This document shows, in pieces, positions 34,864 to 44,314 of a stretch of 64,000 nt of DNA; within the stretch, counting starts at the first letter, position 1; the number at the start of each line of letters is the position of its first letter. The position numbers and the translations under genes are program-made. The DNA is from Gammaproteobacteria bacterium (GTDB taxonomy: Bacteria; Pseudomonadota; Gammaproteobacteria; GCA-001735895), in contig JASJCI010000023.1 of NCBI GenBank assembly GCA_030066085.1, forward strand, positions 1 through 64,000. The letters are read 5' to 3'. Below the pieces are notes generated by a model. The model had not been told where the DNA came from. It saw only the letters and a list, made by a program, of their open reading frames with translations, and did no database searches.

Positions 34864-34895
34864 CTAAACCTCCACTCCCTCAACAGGGAGTTTAG
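34864..34895 (-). terminator. Hairpin at the 3' end of the GloB-like gene
   Basis: ACTCCCT (34874-34880)/AGGGAGT (34885-34891) with loop CAAC, extended by CTAAA/TTTAG across a 5-nt bulge. It overlaps the stop codon of the upstream minus-strand gene. There is no T-run, so termination is uncertain; it may be an RNA-stability element. Confidence 0.35.
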
Positions 34896-35608
34896 AGCAA
34901 GTTTGCGATTTTTAACTGTTGTTTGCTGACCGCGTCGTAAGGCTCGTCGCGGGTCCTGTCGTGCACCTGCATGCGATAGTGTACGAACGACGTCTCGTCG
35001 TCGTAGTGCATGAAGGGATTGCCCTCGATCTGCTCGCCGAGCGTGCTGGTTGTGCTGACCGAATAGTTATGCCCCGGGTGAATCAGCATGTCCTGCGGCA
35101 GGCGCTCCTTCATGTTGCGCAGGGTGACGAACATGTCTTCCGGGCTGCCGCCGCTCAGGTCGCAGCGGCCGCAGCCGAATACGAACAGCGTATCGCCGGT
35201 GATGATTTGATTGCCGAGCTCGTAACAGGCGGAGCCCGGAGTATGTCCCGGGGTGTGATGAATGGTAATCGTCGTGCCGCCGAGTTCGACCCGGTCGCCG
35301 CCATGGTGCAGGCTCGGGCGATCCAGCTCGTGTTGCCAGAACTCGTATTCCGGCTTGAGCAGGTGAACCTCGGCGCTGGCGGCGTTGAGCACACCCTCGA
35401 CGCCGTTGATATGGTCGTGATGGCTGTGGGTGAGCAAAATATCGGTAATCCTGAGATCGAGCTCGTCGGCACGCCCGAGGATGCGTTCGACTTCCCAGGC
35501 GGGATCGACCACCGCGCAGCGGCGGCTGGTAACGTCCTCGACGAGGTAAACGAAGTTTTCCATCGGTCCGAGTTCCATCGCGTGGACTTTGAAGCTGGCG
35601 TCTGGCAT
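34892..35608 (-). CDS. Metallo-beta-lactamase-fold hydrolase, glyoxalase II-like
   Basis: 238 aa from ATG 35608. Metal-binding motif H61-S-H63-H-D65-H66, further ligands H122 (TPGHTPGS) and D139 (TGDTLF), and a C-terminal HPGHNY. The [16 protein letters not shown] stretch parallels the FxGGCGR region of GloB. It probably hydrolyses S-D-lactoylglutathione or a related thioester; persulfide dioxygenase activity is less likely. Divergent from argG. Longer frames across this region on either strand are antisense shadows. Confidence 0.85.
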   Translation of the reverse strand: MPDASFKVHAMELGPMENFVYLVEDVTSRRCAVVDPAWEVERILGRADELDLRITDILLTHSHHDHINGVEGVLNAASAEVHLLKPEYEFWQHELDRPSLHHGGDRVELGGTTITIHHTPGHTPGSACYELGNQIITGDTLFVFGCGRCDLSGGSPEDMFVTLRNMKERLPQDMLIHPGHNYSVSTTSTLGEQIEGNPFMHYDDETSFVHYRMQVHDRTRDEPYDAVSKQQLKIANLL

Positions 35609-35635
35609 GGCGGTTTCTCTGCGGGCAGTCGGGCC

Positions 35636-35665
35636 ATTATACGCTGGATTTTTCGCCGAATTGAA
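35636..35665 (-). promoter_or_regulatory. Promoter candidate for the GloB-like gene
   Basis: On the minus strand TTCAAT (35665-35660), an 18-nt spacer and a perfect TATAAT (35641-35636) lie 28 nt before the start codon. The -35 box is weak. argG must use another promoter on the opposite strand, and none is obvious in the 117-bp gap. Confidence 0.5.
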
Positions 35666-35725
35666 ACGACAATAGCGGCCTTTTTTTCGGTGCGGGGCGA
35701 TCCCGCCGGCGTGAGTACAGAGGCG

Positions 35726-36937
35726 ATGACGAAAGCTGCGGTAAACAAGGTGGTGCTGGCCTATTCCGGGGGGCTGGACACCTCGGTCATTCTGAAGTGG
35801 CTGGAAGACGAATACGGTTGCGAAGTGGTGACCTTTACCGCCGATATCGGCCAGGGCGAAGAGCTCGAACCCGCGCGTGCCAAGGCCGAGGCCTACGGTG
35901 TCAGGGAAATCTATATCGAGGACCTGCAGGAAGAGTTCGTGCGCGATTTCGTCTACCCGATGTTTCGTGCCAACACCGTGTACGAGGGCGAATACCTGCT
36001 CGGCACCTCGATAGCGCGCCCGCTGATCGCCAAGCGCCTGATCGAGATCGCGGCCGAAACCGGCGCCGACGCAGTCTCGCACGGTGCCACCGGCAAGGGT
36101 AACGACCAGGTGCGGTTCGAACTGGGTGCCTATGCGCTCAATCCCGATATTCGCGTAATCGCGCCCTGGCGCGAATGGGATCTGAATTCGCGCGAAAGCC
36201 TGCTCGCCTACGCCGAGCAGCACGGGATCGCGATCGAAAAGAAAAAGGGCGGCGGCTCGCCATACTCGATGGATGCCAACCTGCTGCACACTTCCTACGA
36301 GGGCGGCGAACTCGAAGATCCCTGGTTCGAGCCCAACGATATCATGTGGCTACGCTCGGTATCACCGGAGCTGGCGCCCGACAAGCCGACCTACATCGAA
36401 CTCGGCTTCGAGCGCGGCGATATCGTATCGATCGACGGCGAACGCCTGACCCCGGCGCAGGTGCTGACGCGGCTGAACGAAATCGGCGGCGCCAACGGCG
36501 TCGGCCGGCTCGACATCGTCGAAAACCGCTATGTCGGCATGAAGTCGCGCGGCTGTTACGATACCCCTGGCGGCAGCATCATGCTCAAGGCACATCGCGC
36601 GATCGAATCGATCACGCTCGATCGCGAAGTGGCGCACCTGAAGGACGAATTGATGCCGAAATACGCCCACCTGATCTACAACGGTTACTGGTGGAGCCCC
36701 GAGCGCAAACTGATGCAGCAGATGATCGACGCGTCGCAGGCCACGGTCAACGGCGAGGTGCGCCTGAAGCTGTACAAGGGCAACATTACCGTGGCCGGGC
36801 GTAAATCGGCCACCGACAGCCTGTTCGACGAAGCCATCGTCACCTTCGAAGACGATCGCGGCGCCTACGACCAGAAGGATGCCGAGGGTTTCATCCGCCT
36901 CAATGCGCTACGGATGCGCATCGCCGGCAAACGATGA
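35726..36937 (+). CDS. argG: Argininosuccinate synthase
   Basis: 403 aa from ATG 35726; GTG 35711 would add five residues. It joins citrulline and aspartate with ATP. P-loop-like [32 protein letters not shown] and APWREW are present. argH is not adjacent. The stop overlaps the next gene's start (ATGA). Confidence 0.96.
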   Translation: MTKAAVNKVVLAYSGGLDTSVILKWLEDEYGCEVVTFTADIGQGEELEPARAKAEAYGVREIYIEDLQEEFVRDFVYPMFRANTVYEGEYLLGTSIARPLIAKRLIEIAAETGADAVSHGATGKGNDQVRFELGAYALNPDIRVIAPWREWDLNSRESLLAYAEQHGIAIEKKKGGGSPYSMDANLLHTSYEGGELEDPWFEPNDIMWLRSVSPELAPDKPTYIELGFERGDIVSIDGERLTPAQVLTRLNEIGGANGVGRLDIVENRYVGMKSRGCYDTPGGSIMLKAHRAIESITLDREVAHLKDELMPKYAHLIYNGYWWSPERKLMQQMIDASQATVNGEVRLKLYKGNITVAGRKSATDSLFDEAIVTFEDDRGAYDQKDAEGFIRLNALRMRIAGKR

Positions 36938-37368
36938 AAGTCTGCCTGCGGGCGCTTTTTTACGGCCTCGTGCTGTTGATGGTCGCGGCCTGCGAGCCGG
37001 CCGACACACCGCCAGGCCAGACCGAGCAGGCCTATTACTTCATCGAGGCGCTCAAGCAGGTCGAGCGCGGCGGCCAGCGCCTGCAGTCGGCCGATCTCGA
37101 TCGCGCAACGGTTGCATCGGCACTTGCCGAACTCGATGCCGGGCTCGAGCTGGCCTTCCGGGTCGAGCGCGAGTTTCTCGACAGCCTCGACCTGCGTCTG
37201 GGCAAGAATTTCGAACGCTATTTCATCCAGGGAGTGGAAAACTACCGGCTCGGAATCGAGGCGGGCGACAAGGAACAGCAGCGTGCCGGCCTGGTACGCC
37301 TGCAGCGCTGGGGCGAATTCTGGCAGTCCGCCGGAACCGATATCCTCGCTCTGCTCGAGGAGCAGTAA
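36934..37368 (+). CDS. Small predicted lipoprotein, unknown function
   Basis: 144 aa. Signal peptide with lipobox MVAAC (Cys20 lipidated), then an all-helical mature domain containing [18 protein letters not shown] and [25 protein letters not shown]. No family is recognised. It overlaps the argG stop by 4 nt, so it is translationally coupled to a cytoplasmic arginine enzyme, which is odd for a lipoprotein. Confidence 0.78.
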   Translation: MKVCLRALFYGLVLLMVAACEPADTPPGQTEQAYYFIEALKQVERGGQRLQSADLDRATVASALAELDAGLELAFRVEREFLDSLDLRLGKNFERYFIQGVENYRLGIEAGDKEQQRAGLVRLQRWGEFWQSAGTDILALLEEQ

Positions 37369-37454
37369 TTGCAGCCCGAGAGCCTTCTGCTTGCCCCTGT
37401 GAGCGAACGGCTGTCCAGCCTGGCCAGACCGGCGCGATGGCGCGCGTGCGGATC

Positions 37455-37730
37455 ATGAGTCGGCGCAGCGTTCACGGCCATGTTAGCGGGCGGGTCCAGG
37501 GTGTCGGTTTCCGTTATTTTGTGTGTCGCTGCGCGCAGGCGCTGAAACTTGCGGGGTACGTCCGTAATCTGCGGGATGGTCGGGTCGAGTTTTTTGCCCA
37601 GGGCGAGGCTGCCGACGTCGTGCGCTTGATCGAGCAAATTCGTACCGGGCCCGCACATGCGCGGGTAAGCGATCTGCAGTTCGAAGACGTCGCCCGGGTT
37701 GCCGATCTCACGGGATTCAGCGCTGGCTGA
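37455..37730 (+). CDS. acyP: Acylphosphatase
   Basis: 91 aa from ATG 37455; ATG 37438 would add six residues. It hydrolyses carboxyl-phosphate bonds such as acetyl phosphate. Signature GRVQGVGFRYFV with R20 and the second motif GYVRNLRDGRVEFFAQG with N38, both catalytic. It ends 12 nt from the convergent stop of the di-haem gene. Nothing is recognised in the 86 nt before it. Confidence 0.93.
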   Translation: MSRRSVHGHVSGRVQGVGFRYFVCRCAQALKLAGYVRNLRDGRVEFFAQGEAADVVRLIEQIRTGPAHARVSDLQFEDVARVADLTGFSAG

Positions 37731-37742
37731 GCCACACCGAGG

Positions 37743-39773
37743 TCAACGTCCGCCACTGCAGACCGGCAATGAATCGTATGCCGTCGTGCGCCATTCGGCG
37801 CGCGGCTCCTGCTGCTCGAGCAGATTTTCTACTGCCTGCAGCAGGCTGCGATAGTGTTCGCTGCGCGGCCAGTCATGCGGGCCGTTACCGCCGGGGGGCA
37901 GGCTGGCCGGCGGGGGCATCGGTGCCCGCGATTGCCGGACACCGCTACGCCAGCTCTCGAGGCGACGCCAGATGCGCGGCGCGCAGCCGGTTACCCTGGC
38001 GAGTGTTTCGCCCGGGGCCAGAAACCCGGGCGGATGCAGGCCGGTCGCGGCATGACAGCTGCCGCAGTAGGGATACAACAGGGCAAGATCTGCGGTCAAT
38101 TCCGCGGGTAACGGTTTTGCTACCGTCGGCGCCGCGGGTAGCGCCGAAGCGGCCCGGCGCGGCTGCGGCATATGCAAACCCTGCATGAGGTCGGACAGGA
38201 TCGCGGCGCGACGGAACGGCAGATCCGACAGGCTGTCGCTGCGATTTTCCCGGTTGGCATGCAGCAGCTGTGTCAGCACCTGTTCGAGAACGCCGAATTC
38301 GTCGCGCAGCCGGAGTTCCAGGGTAACCTGCGCTGCGTTTTCGAGCCGACCCTGCCATTTCAGCCTGAGGGAATCGAGCCGCTCGCCGCTGCGCAGCCGC
38401 TGTGACAGCTTGCCGTCGGCGTGTCGCAGCCCGGCCTCGAGACCGGCGGGTATCTCCCGCGGCGGGTCTATCAGCGGTTGCCACAGGGTGGCGTCGCCGG
38501 GGATCCGCAGCGTGGCCGCCCGCAGCTCGACGGGTTTGCCATCTTCGAGCAGCATTTCGAGTCTCGCCTGCAAGGACTGTGGATTGCTGGAGCCGCAAAC
38601 GAGCTCGATCCGCGGCGCCGGGTGCGCCCGGGTGCGGCAAGACGTCGACAGTCGCCGCTCGGCTCGATCAGAGCCGAGTGCCTGCAGGCGCCGGTCGAGG
38701 CGCTGAATGTCCGCGGCGCTGAAAAATCCGGCAAGTCGCTGCAGGATACCGCCTGCGAGTACGTCGTCCGCCTCGTGCCAGACCGCGTGCGGCGGGCGCA
38801 ATGCCAGCGGGTCCTGTGACAGCATGGATTGCTGTACGAACGGATCCCTGTCCTGCAGGCGACTGCTGGCGAGCGCCAGGCCATTTGGCCAATGACGGTC
38901 CCAGTTTCGCCGCAGTTCAGCCAGGTAATCACGGCGAAAATCGTCGCGGCTCCGCTCGAATCCGGTTTCGCCGCTGAGCCGATACTGCAGGATCGCGCGC
39001 AGTGCCGCGGCGCGACAGACCGGGCTGGCGCAGCCCTGTTGCCAGACGGCCTGCGCCGCCGACAGGTAGTTGGCCCGTTCGCTGAGCAGGTCGATAAGCC
39101 CGGCGTCGGTGGTAATCAGGTCCACCAGGCTGCCGTTGGCTGGCGGATAGTGGCGTGCCAGCTGGCTGGCGACGGCGACGTTGAACGAGGTCTCGGACCA
39201 GGGTCTGCGAGGAAATATCGGTCCGGCGTTTTGGTGGCAGCTCAGGCACAGGATACGATTGGCGGTCGCGACCCTGGGCTCGCGGTCGGCACGGTAGTCG
39301 GTGACGACCTGGAATTCGAAACGCCCGGAAGCGTCGTTGTAGCTGATGATTTCGAGGGTTTCGGTTACCGGCTGGTGGGCGACGAACAACCGGTATTCGA
39401 GCACGCTGCCCGCATCGCCCTCAGCCATTTTCGGTTCCCCTTCGAGGGCGATGATTGCGCGCGGGAAACGGAAAAAATCCGGCGCCGGGGCATCCCGTTG
39501 CAAGGATCGTCCACGCGGTATCAGGACGTATCGAACGCCGCGTTGCGCACCGTTGTCGATACGCTGCTCCAGGTCGGCTATCAACGCGGAAAACGGATAA
39601 GGGATACGATAACTGCCGTCGACCCGGCGATACAGATCATCGAAGCGGGATTGGCCCGCCGCCGGGTAGTCCGGGCCCGGCCGCGAAGCGTGCGTGGTCC
39701 AGTCCCAGGCCGTTGCGCCGACGTCAGCCGCGAAGCAGAGCGCGAGGGTGGCGGCGACGACTCGAAAGCTCAT
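37743..39773 (-). CDS. Secreted protein with two c-type haem motifs
   Basis: 676 aa from ATG 39773 with a signal peptide (about 1-21, ending DVGATA). Two CxxCH motifs 390 residues apart: CLSCH (176-180) and CGSCH (570-574). They suggest covalent attachment of two haems in the periplasm. Extra cysteine pairs (C248/C253, C379/C393) may form disulfides. The body is not a recognised family. It overlaps the CPXCG gene (ATGA), which in turn follows a PQQ-type sugar dehydrogenase, so it could accept electrons from that enzyme (inference). Ends 12 nt from acyP. Confidence 0.78.
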   Translation of the reverse strand: MSFRVVAATLALCFAADVGATAWDWTTHASRPGPDYPAAGQSRFDDLYRRVDGSYRIPYPFSALIADLEQRIDNGAQRGVRYVLIPRGRSLQRDAPAPDFFRFPRAIIALEGEPKMAEGDAGSVLEYRLFVAHQPVTETLEIISYNDASGRFEFQVVTDYRADREPRVATANRILCLSCHQNAGPIFPRRPWSETSFNVAVASQLARHYPPANGSLVDLITTDAGLIDLLSERANYLSAAQAVWQQGCASPVCRAAALRAILQYRLSGETGFERSRDDFRRDYLAELRRNWDRHWPNGLALASSRLQDRDPFVQQSMLSQDPLALRPPHAVWHEADDVLAGGILQRLAGFFSAADIQRLDRRLQALGSDRAERRLSTSCRTRAHPAPRIELVCGSSNPQSLQARLEMLLEDGKPVELRAATLRIPGDATLWQPLIDPPREIPAGLEAGLRHADGKLSQRLRSGERLDSLRLKWQGRLENAAQVTLELRLRDEFGVLEQVLTQLLHANRENRSDSLSDLPFRRAAILSDLMQGLHMPQPRRAASALPAAPTVAKPLPAELTADLALLYPYCGSCHAATGLHPPGFLAPGETLARVTGCAPRIWRRLESWRSGVRQSRAPMPPPASLPPGGNGPHDWPRSEHYRSLLQAVENLLEQQEPRAEWRTTAYDSLPVCSGGR

Positions 39774-39964
39774 GCATCTTGCCGCAGGGCCTCGACGTTC
39801 GCCTGTTCGTACTCGTCGATCGTCACCACGAAATCGATCGGTCGACAGCAGATTTCGCAATCCTCGACGTACGCCTGGTCATCCACCGAGCCGTCGACCA
39901 GCAGGGTGAAGGATTCCCAGCAGTAGGGGCAGGTGACCTCGGTTTCGAGAACCCGGTTAGCCAT
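39770..39964 (-). CDS. CPXCG-motif cysteine-rich protein
   Basis: 64 aa. Two Cys pairs, CPYCWES (12-18) and CEICCRPIDF (37-46), form a zinc-ribbon-like knuckle as in the CPXCG cysteine-rich family. The acidic middle (VDGSVDDQAYVEDCE) is typical. Function unknown. Its start overlaps the sugar-dehydrogenase stop by one base, and its stop overlaps the di-haem gene start, so the three are one transcription unit. Confidence 0.85.
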   Translation of the reverse strand: MANRVLETEVTCPYCWESFTLLVDGSVDDQAYVEDCEICCRPIDFVVTIDEYEQANVEALRQDA

Positions 39965-41100
39965 TAATCTGGACGCAGGCGCAGGATGCTGCCGCTGTCG
40001 GTGGACAGGTAAATCAGGCCGTCAGGACCCTCGATTACCGCGCGGATGCGTTCACCGAGCCCCTCGAGCAGACGCTCCTCGCCAATCGCTTCGCCCTCGG
40101 CCGACAGCTGTACCCGGTTCAGGTGGCGCAGCTTGAGCGCACCGGAGAACAGGTTGCCCTGCCATTCGGGGAAGGCTTCGCCGCGATAGAGCATCAGGCT
40201 GCCGGGTGCGATCGACGGATCATAATACTTGCGTGGTTGCTCCATGCCTTCCTTGTGGGTGCCTTCACCGACAGCCAGGGGGCCCCAGTACTCCTTGCCG
40301 TAGGAAATCACCGGCCAGCCATAGTTGCGCCCGGGCAATACCAGGTTGATTTCGTCGCCGCCGCGCGGTCCGTGCTCGCTCAGCCACAGGCGGCGGGTCG
40401 GCCGGTCGTAGACGAGTCCCTGGGGATTGCGGTGCCCGTAGCTCCAGATCTCGTCGCGGACGGCCGGATCGCCGGTGAAAGGATTGTCGGCCGGGATGCT
40501 GCCGTCGAGACGCAGGCGTATCACGGCGCCGATGTGATTACCGGTGTCCTGCGCCATGTCTCGTTCACCGCGATCGCCGACGCCGAAGAATACGTGGCCG
40601 CTGTCATCGAAGGTGATGCGGCTGCCGAAGTGACGGCGACTGCCGGTTACCGAATCGGTCACCAGCAGTTCCTGCCAGTTGCCGAGGCGACCATTCTCCA
40701 GGCGTGCACGCGCGAGCGTGGTGGCAGCCTCGTTATCGACCGCCTTGCTGTAGGTGAAGTAAATCCAGCCGTCGGCGGCAAAACCGGGGCCCGCGGCAAC
40801 GTCGAGCAGGCCGCCCTGGCCGCCGGGTTCCACCGCGGGCGCACCCTCGACCTGGCGCAGGGTGAGCTTGTCGATGTCGAACAGGCGTACGCTCCCGCGG
40901 CGTTCGGTTAGCAGGATTTCACTCGGCGAGACGAAGGTCATGCCCCAGGGCACGCCGAGACCGCGCACCATTTGTTCGACGCGCACGCCGGGGTAGCCGG
41001 AATCGAGCTGCTCGATCTCGGCCTGGGCAATTGCCGGCCCCAGCGCAAGCAGCAACCACGATACTGCCTTCAGGCAGGATGATCTGTTTATTACTCGCAT
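39964..41100 (-). CDS. PQQ-dependent sugar dehydrogenase (soluble aldose dehydrogenase type)
   Basis: 378 aa from ATG 41100. Signal peptide with cleavage after AIAQA (about 26). Six-bladed beta-propeller of the glucose/sorbosone dehydrogenase family: RGLGVPWGMTFV, GGQGGLLDVAAGPGF, WSYGHRNPQGL and EHGPRGGDEINLVLPGRNYGWP are hallmark segments. H and R residues in these bind PQQ in characterised members. It oxidises aldose sugars in the periplasm if PQQ is available; PQQ biosynthesis genes are not in the window. Confidence 0.88.
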   Translation of the reverse strand: MRVINRSSCLKAVSWLLLALGPAIAQAEIEQLDSGYPGVRVEQMVRGLGVPWGMTFVSPSEILLTERRGSVRLFDIDKLTLRQVEGAPAVEPGGQGGLLDVAAGPGFAADGWIYFTYSKAVDNEAATTLARARLENGRLGNWQELLVTDSVTGSRRHFGSRITFDDSGHVFFGVGDRGERDMAQDTGNHIGAVIRLRLDGSIPADNPFTGDPAVRDEIWSYGHRNPQGLVYDRPTRRLWLSEHGPRGGDEINLVLPGRNYGWPVISYGKEYWGPLAVGEGTHKEGMEQPRKYYDPSIAPGSLMLYRGEAFPEWQGNLFSGALKLRHLNRVQLSAEGEAIGEERLLEGLGERIRAVIEGPDGLIYLSTDSGSILRLRPD

Positions 41101-41126
41101 TGCTTTACAGTACAAAAGCGGCGCGC

Positions 41127-41135
41127 ATAATACCA
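41127..41135 (-). promoter_or_regulatory. Extended -10 candidate for the sugar-dehydrogenase operon
   Basis: Minus-strand TGGTATTAT (41135-41127) fits TGnTATAAT with one mismatch and lies 27 nt before the start codon. No -35 box at standard spacing. Confidence 0.35.
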
Positions 41136-41178
41136 GTGCATTCGTTCTCCAACCCCGCACAGATGATATACGCATCCG

Positions 41179-43404
41179 ATGAAAGCCGACGACCTGCCGA
41201 TTAGCACCGACCTGGTGCTGATCGGCGGCGGTCACAGCCACCTGTTCGTCCTCAGACAGTTCGGCATGCGCCCGGTTCCCGGCGTGCGGCTGACGCTGAT
41301 CACGCGCGACCTGCACACGCCCTATTCGGGGATGCTGCCGGGGCTGGTTGCCGGGCATTACGCCTACGACGAAGCGCACGTCGACCTGGCCCCGCTGGCG
41401 CGTTTTGCCGGCGCGCGCCTGGTGCACGCCGAAGCCAGTCATATCGATCCGGACTTGCGCCAGGTGCACCTGCCCGGGCGACCACCACTGGATTATGACC
41501 TGCTATCGGTGAATATCGGATCACGTCCGCATTACGCCGTCAGCGAGACCCTGGCCGGCAGCGAATTCGCGGTCAAGCCGGTGGATCGTTTTCTCGAATC
41601 CTGGCGCGCTATCGAAGCTCGCCTGCGCACCAGCGATGGCCCGTTGCGACTCGCGGTCGTCGGTGGCGGCGCCGGCGGTGTCGAGCTTGCGCTATCGCTG
41701 CAACAGCGCGCGCGGGATTTGCCGCAGCGCAGGGGCAGCCTGGAGATCTGCCTGCTGACCGATCGGGAACTCCTGCTGCCAAGCCACAATCCGCGCGTAC
41801 GCGCCTGGTTCGCCGAGCTTTTACCGCGACGCTCGATCGAGGTGCTCTACCGCCACCCGGTCGAGTCTTTCGACGGCAGTCACCTGCAGGGAGATTTTAC
41901 CGCGCCGGTAGCCGCCGACATCGTCGTCTGGGTAACCCAGGCGAGCGCTGCACCCTGGCTGCGCGACTCGGGACTCGAACTCGACAGCAATGGTTTCATC
42001 GCCGTTGATGCCTGCCTGCAGAGCCGCTCGCATCCGCAGGTTTTTGCTGCCGGCGACATCGCGGCGGTTAGTGAACATCCGCGGCCCAAGTCGGGGGTTT
42101 TCGCCGTACGCCAGGGCTTGCCGCTCGCCGCCAACCTGCGTCGGCGGCTGCTGGGACAGCCGGCCCGGCCTTTTACGCCGCAAACCGAATTCCTGTCGCT
42201 GATTTCGACCGGCGATCGTTACGCGATCGCGAGTCGCGGTCGCTGGGCCCTGCGCGGCCGCTGGTGCTGGTGGCTCAAGGATCGCATCGACCGGGCTTTC
42301 ATTCGCCGCTTCAGCGAACTGCCGCAAATGGAATCGAGCGGGAACGAAGCCGAGCGCGCGGACCTGGCACCGATGCGCTGCGGTGGCTGCGGTTCCAAGG
42401 TCGGCAGTCTTGCGCTGGAGCGCGTGCTCGCGCGTATTGCCGATGATTTCGGTATCGAGCTGCACGCCGATCTCGGCCACGCCGACGACGCCGCCGTGAT
42501 CGAGCCGCCGCCCGGCAAGCGGCTGGTGCAAAGCGTCGATCATTTCAGCAGTTTTGTCGACGATCCATGGCTATTCGGCCGGATCGCGGCCAATCACGCG
42601 CTCGGTGACCTGTTCGCGATGGGTGTCGACCCGCACAGCGCGCAGGTGATCGCCAACGTGGTTTACGCCGGTGAAGACAAGCAGGCGCAGGATCTTTACC
42701 AGCTCATGGCGGGTGTCGTCGAGTGCCTGCAGCAGCACGCGACCGGCCTGGCTGGCGGTCACAGCGGCGAAGCCGCGCAAATGAGCTGCGGCCTGTGCGT
42801 CAACGGCTTTGCCGATGACAGGTCGCTAATGCTCAAATCCGGCGTTGCCGCCGGCGACCAGCTGGTGCTGACACGTGCGCTCGGCAGCGGCGTGCTGTTT
42901 GCCGCGGCCATGCGCGGCGCGGCACGCGGCGCCTGGGTCGACGCCGCGCTCGCAACCATGTTGCAATCGAATCGTGACGCGGCACACTGCCTGCGGCGGC
43001 ATGCCGCCAGCGCCTGTACCGACGTCACCGGCTTCGGCCTCGCCGGGCACCTGCTGGAAATGGCGCGCGCATCGGGCGTGACGATCGGCATACTGCCCGG
43101 CGAGTTACCGCTCTACGACGGCGCGCTCGAGCTTGCCGCGCGCGGCATCAGCAGTTCGCTGCAGCCGCAGAACCTGCGCCTGCGCCACGCGATACACGAT
43201 CCGGATGCGCTTGCGCTGCAACCTGCTTACCCGCTGCTGTTCGATCCGCAAACCGCGGGTGGCCTGCTCGCCAGCCTGCCGCCGGAGCGCGTCGATGCCT
43301 GCATCGAGGAACTACATGGCCTCGGCTACCGTGATGCGCGGATCGTGGCGCGGGCGAGCGCAAAAAGCGAATCGGCCAACTGGCTCGAGCTGCTCAGTTC
43401 CTGA
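41179..43404 (+). CDS. selD: NDH-2-like flavoprotein fused to selenophosphate synthetase
   Basis: 741 aa. Residues about 1-375 are a pyridine-nucleotide-disulfide-type oxidoreductase: FAD loop LVLIGGGHSH (13-22), NAD(P) loop LAVVGGGAGGVELAL, and VFAAGDIAAV. Residues about 395-741 are SelD, which makes selenophosphate from selenide and ATP. Its active site is C404-G-S-K407, where other bacteria have Cys or selenocysteine, followed by GHADDAAVI and SVDHFSSFVDDP. The two-domain fusion is known in several Proteobacteria and Cyanobacteria. No selA, selB, tRNA-Sec or selenoprotein is seen here. Overlaps the metF-like stop by 11 nt tail-to-tail. Confidence 0.93.
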   Translation: MKADDLPISTDLVLIGGGHSHLFVLRQFGMRPVPGVRLTLITRDLHTPYSGMLPGLVAGHYAYDEAHVDLAPLARFAGARLVHAEASHIDPDLRQVHLPGRPPLDYDLLSVNIGSRPHYAVSETLAGSEFAVKPVDRFLESWRAIEARLRTSDGPLRLAVVGGGAGGVELALSLQQRARDLPQRRGSLEICLLTDRELLLPSHNPRVRAWFAELLPRRSIEVLYRHPVESFDGSHLQGDFTAPVAADIVVWVTQASAAPWLRDSGLELDSNGFIAVDACLQSRSHPQVFAAGDIAAVSEHPRPKSGVFAVRQGLPLAANLRRRLLGQPARPFTPQTEFLSLISTGDRYAIASRGRWALRGRWCWWLKDRIDRAFIRRFSELPQMESSGNEAERADLAPMRCGGCGSKVGSLALERVLARIADDFGIELHADLGHADDAAVIEPPPGKRLVQSVDHFSSFVDDPWLFGRIAANHALGDLFAMGVDPHSAQVIANVVYAGEDKQAQDLYQLMAGVVECLQQHATGLAGGHSGEAAQMSCGLCVNGFADDRSLMLKSGVAAGDQLVLTRALGSGVLFAAAMRGAARGAWVDAALATMLQSNRDAAHCLRRHAASACTDVTGFGLAGHLLEMARASGVTIGILPGELPLYDGALELAARGISSSLQPQNLRLRHAIHDPDALALQPAYPLLFDPQTAGGLLASLPPERVDACIEELHGLGYRDARIVARASAKSESANWLELLSS

Positions 43405-44314
43405 GCTCCAGCAGGCCCGATTCGGCAATTACCCGGGCGCAGGAAGCTTCCCCGTGCGGCGCCATCAGGTGCGCGCCGGCGCAGCCCTCGATTTCGGCAA
43501 AACCCTGCAGCAGCTCGGCGCAGATCGCGCGTCCCTCGGCTTTCTGATCCTGCGCGCCCTCGAGCCGTGCGATGATCGCGTCGGGTACCTCGACGCCGAA
43601 CAGGTTGTCGTTCATCCAGCGCGCCGAGCGTGCCGAGGCCAGCGGACCGATGCCGATCAGGAAATAGGCCTGCTCGGTAAAGCCGCCGTCGACCAGCGCG
43701 CTGCAGTAGCGGCGTACCTTGTCGAGATCGAAGCAATACTGGGTCTGGAAAAACTGCGTGCCGTTGTCGATCTTGGCCTGCAGCCGGCCGGCGGGCCACT
43801 TGTCGTCGGGTTCGGCCGGCATTTCGGCGGCACCGAGGAAACAGGTTGGCGCCGGGTCGAGCGCGCGCCCCGAAGGCAGCTGCGCGAGATCGCGCATATC
43901 GCGCATCTGCCGCATCAGTTCGCCGCTGTCGATCTCGAACACCTCGGCCGCGTCGGGCTGATCGCCGGCCGCCATCTTGTCACCGGTCAGGCAAAGGAAA
44001 TTGTGAATCCCGAGCGCGGAAGCGCCGATGACATCGCCCTGTAACGCGAGCCGGTTGCGGTCGCGGGTCGTCATCTGCAGCACCGGTTCGATACTGTTGG
44101 CGGCCATGATCGAGGCCGTGGCCAGTGCCGACATGTGTACGCGCGCGCTCGCGCCGTCGGTGACGTTGACTGCGTCGGCGATACCGCGCAGGCACTCGAC
44201 CCGGTCCAGCACCGCCTGGGGCGAGGCGGCGTCGGGCGGCGAGGTTTCCGCGGTCATGGCGAAATGGCCGGCGGCGAGTACGCGGGCCAGGTTGCTGGGA
44301 GGGTTGTCGGTCAT
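43394..44314 (-). CDS. Methylenetetrahydrofolate reductase (MetF family)
   Basis: 306 aa from ATG 44314. It resembles the MetF flavoprotein that reduces 5,10-methylene-THF to 5-methyl-THF for methionine synthesis. Visible: [19 protein letters not shown] (strand 1), [37 protein letters not shown] (the conserved TxRDxN segment) and [13 protein letters not shown]. The start overlaps the DAHP synthase stop (ATGA), an unusual pairing. C-terminus is slightly longer than E. coli MetF. Confidence 0.85.
   Translation of the reverse strand: MTDNPPSNLARVLAAGHFAMTAETSPPDAASPQAVLDRVECLRGIADAVNVTDGASARVHMSALATASIMAANSIEPVLQMTTRDRNRLALQGDVIGASALGIHNFLCLTGDKMAAGDQPDAAEVFEIDSGELMRQMRDMRDLAQLPSGRALDPAPTCFLGAAEMPAEPDDKWPAGRLQAKIDNGTQFFQTQYCFDLDKVRRYCSALVDGGFTEQAYFLIGIGPLASARSARWMNDNLFGVEVPDAIIARLEGAQDQKAEGRAICAELLQGFAEIEGCAGAHLMAPHGEASCARVIAESGLLELRN

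Noticed and set aside
34919-35725. Long plus-strand extension upstream of argG as an N-terminal domain
   Set aside because: It is antisense to the intact GloB-like gene (HSHHDH motif), and argG has its own ATG with the family N-terminus at 35726.
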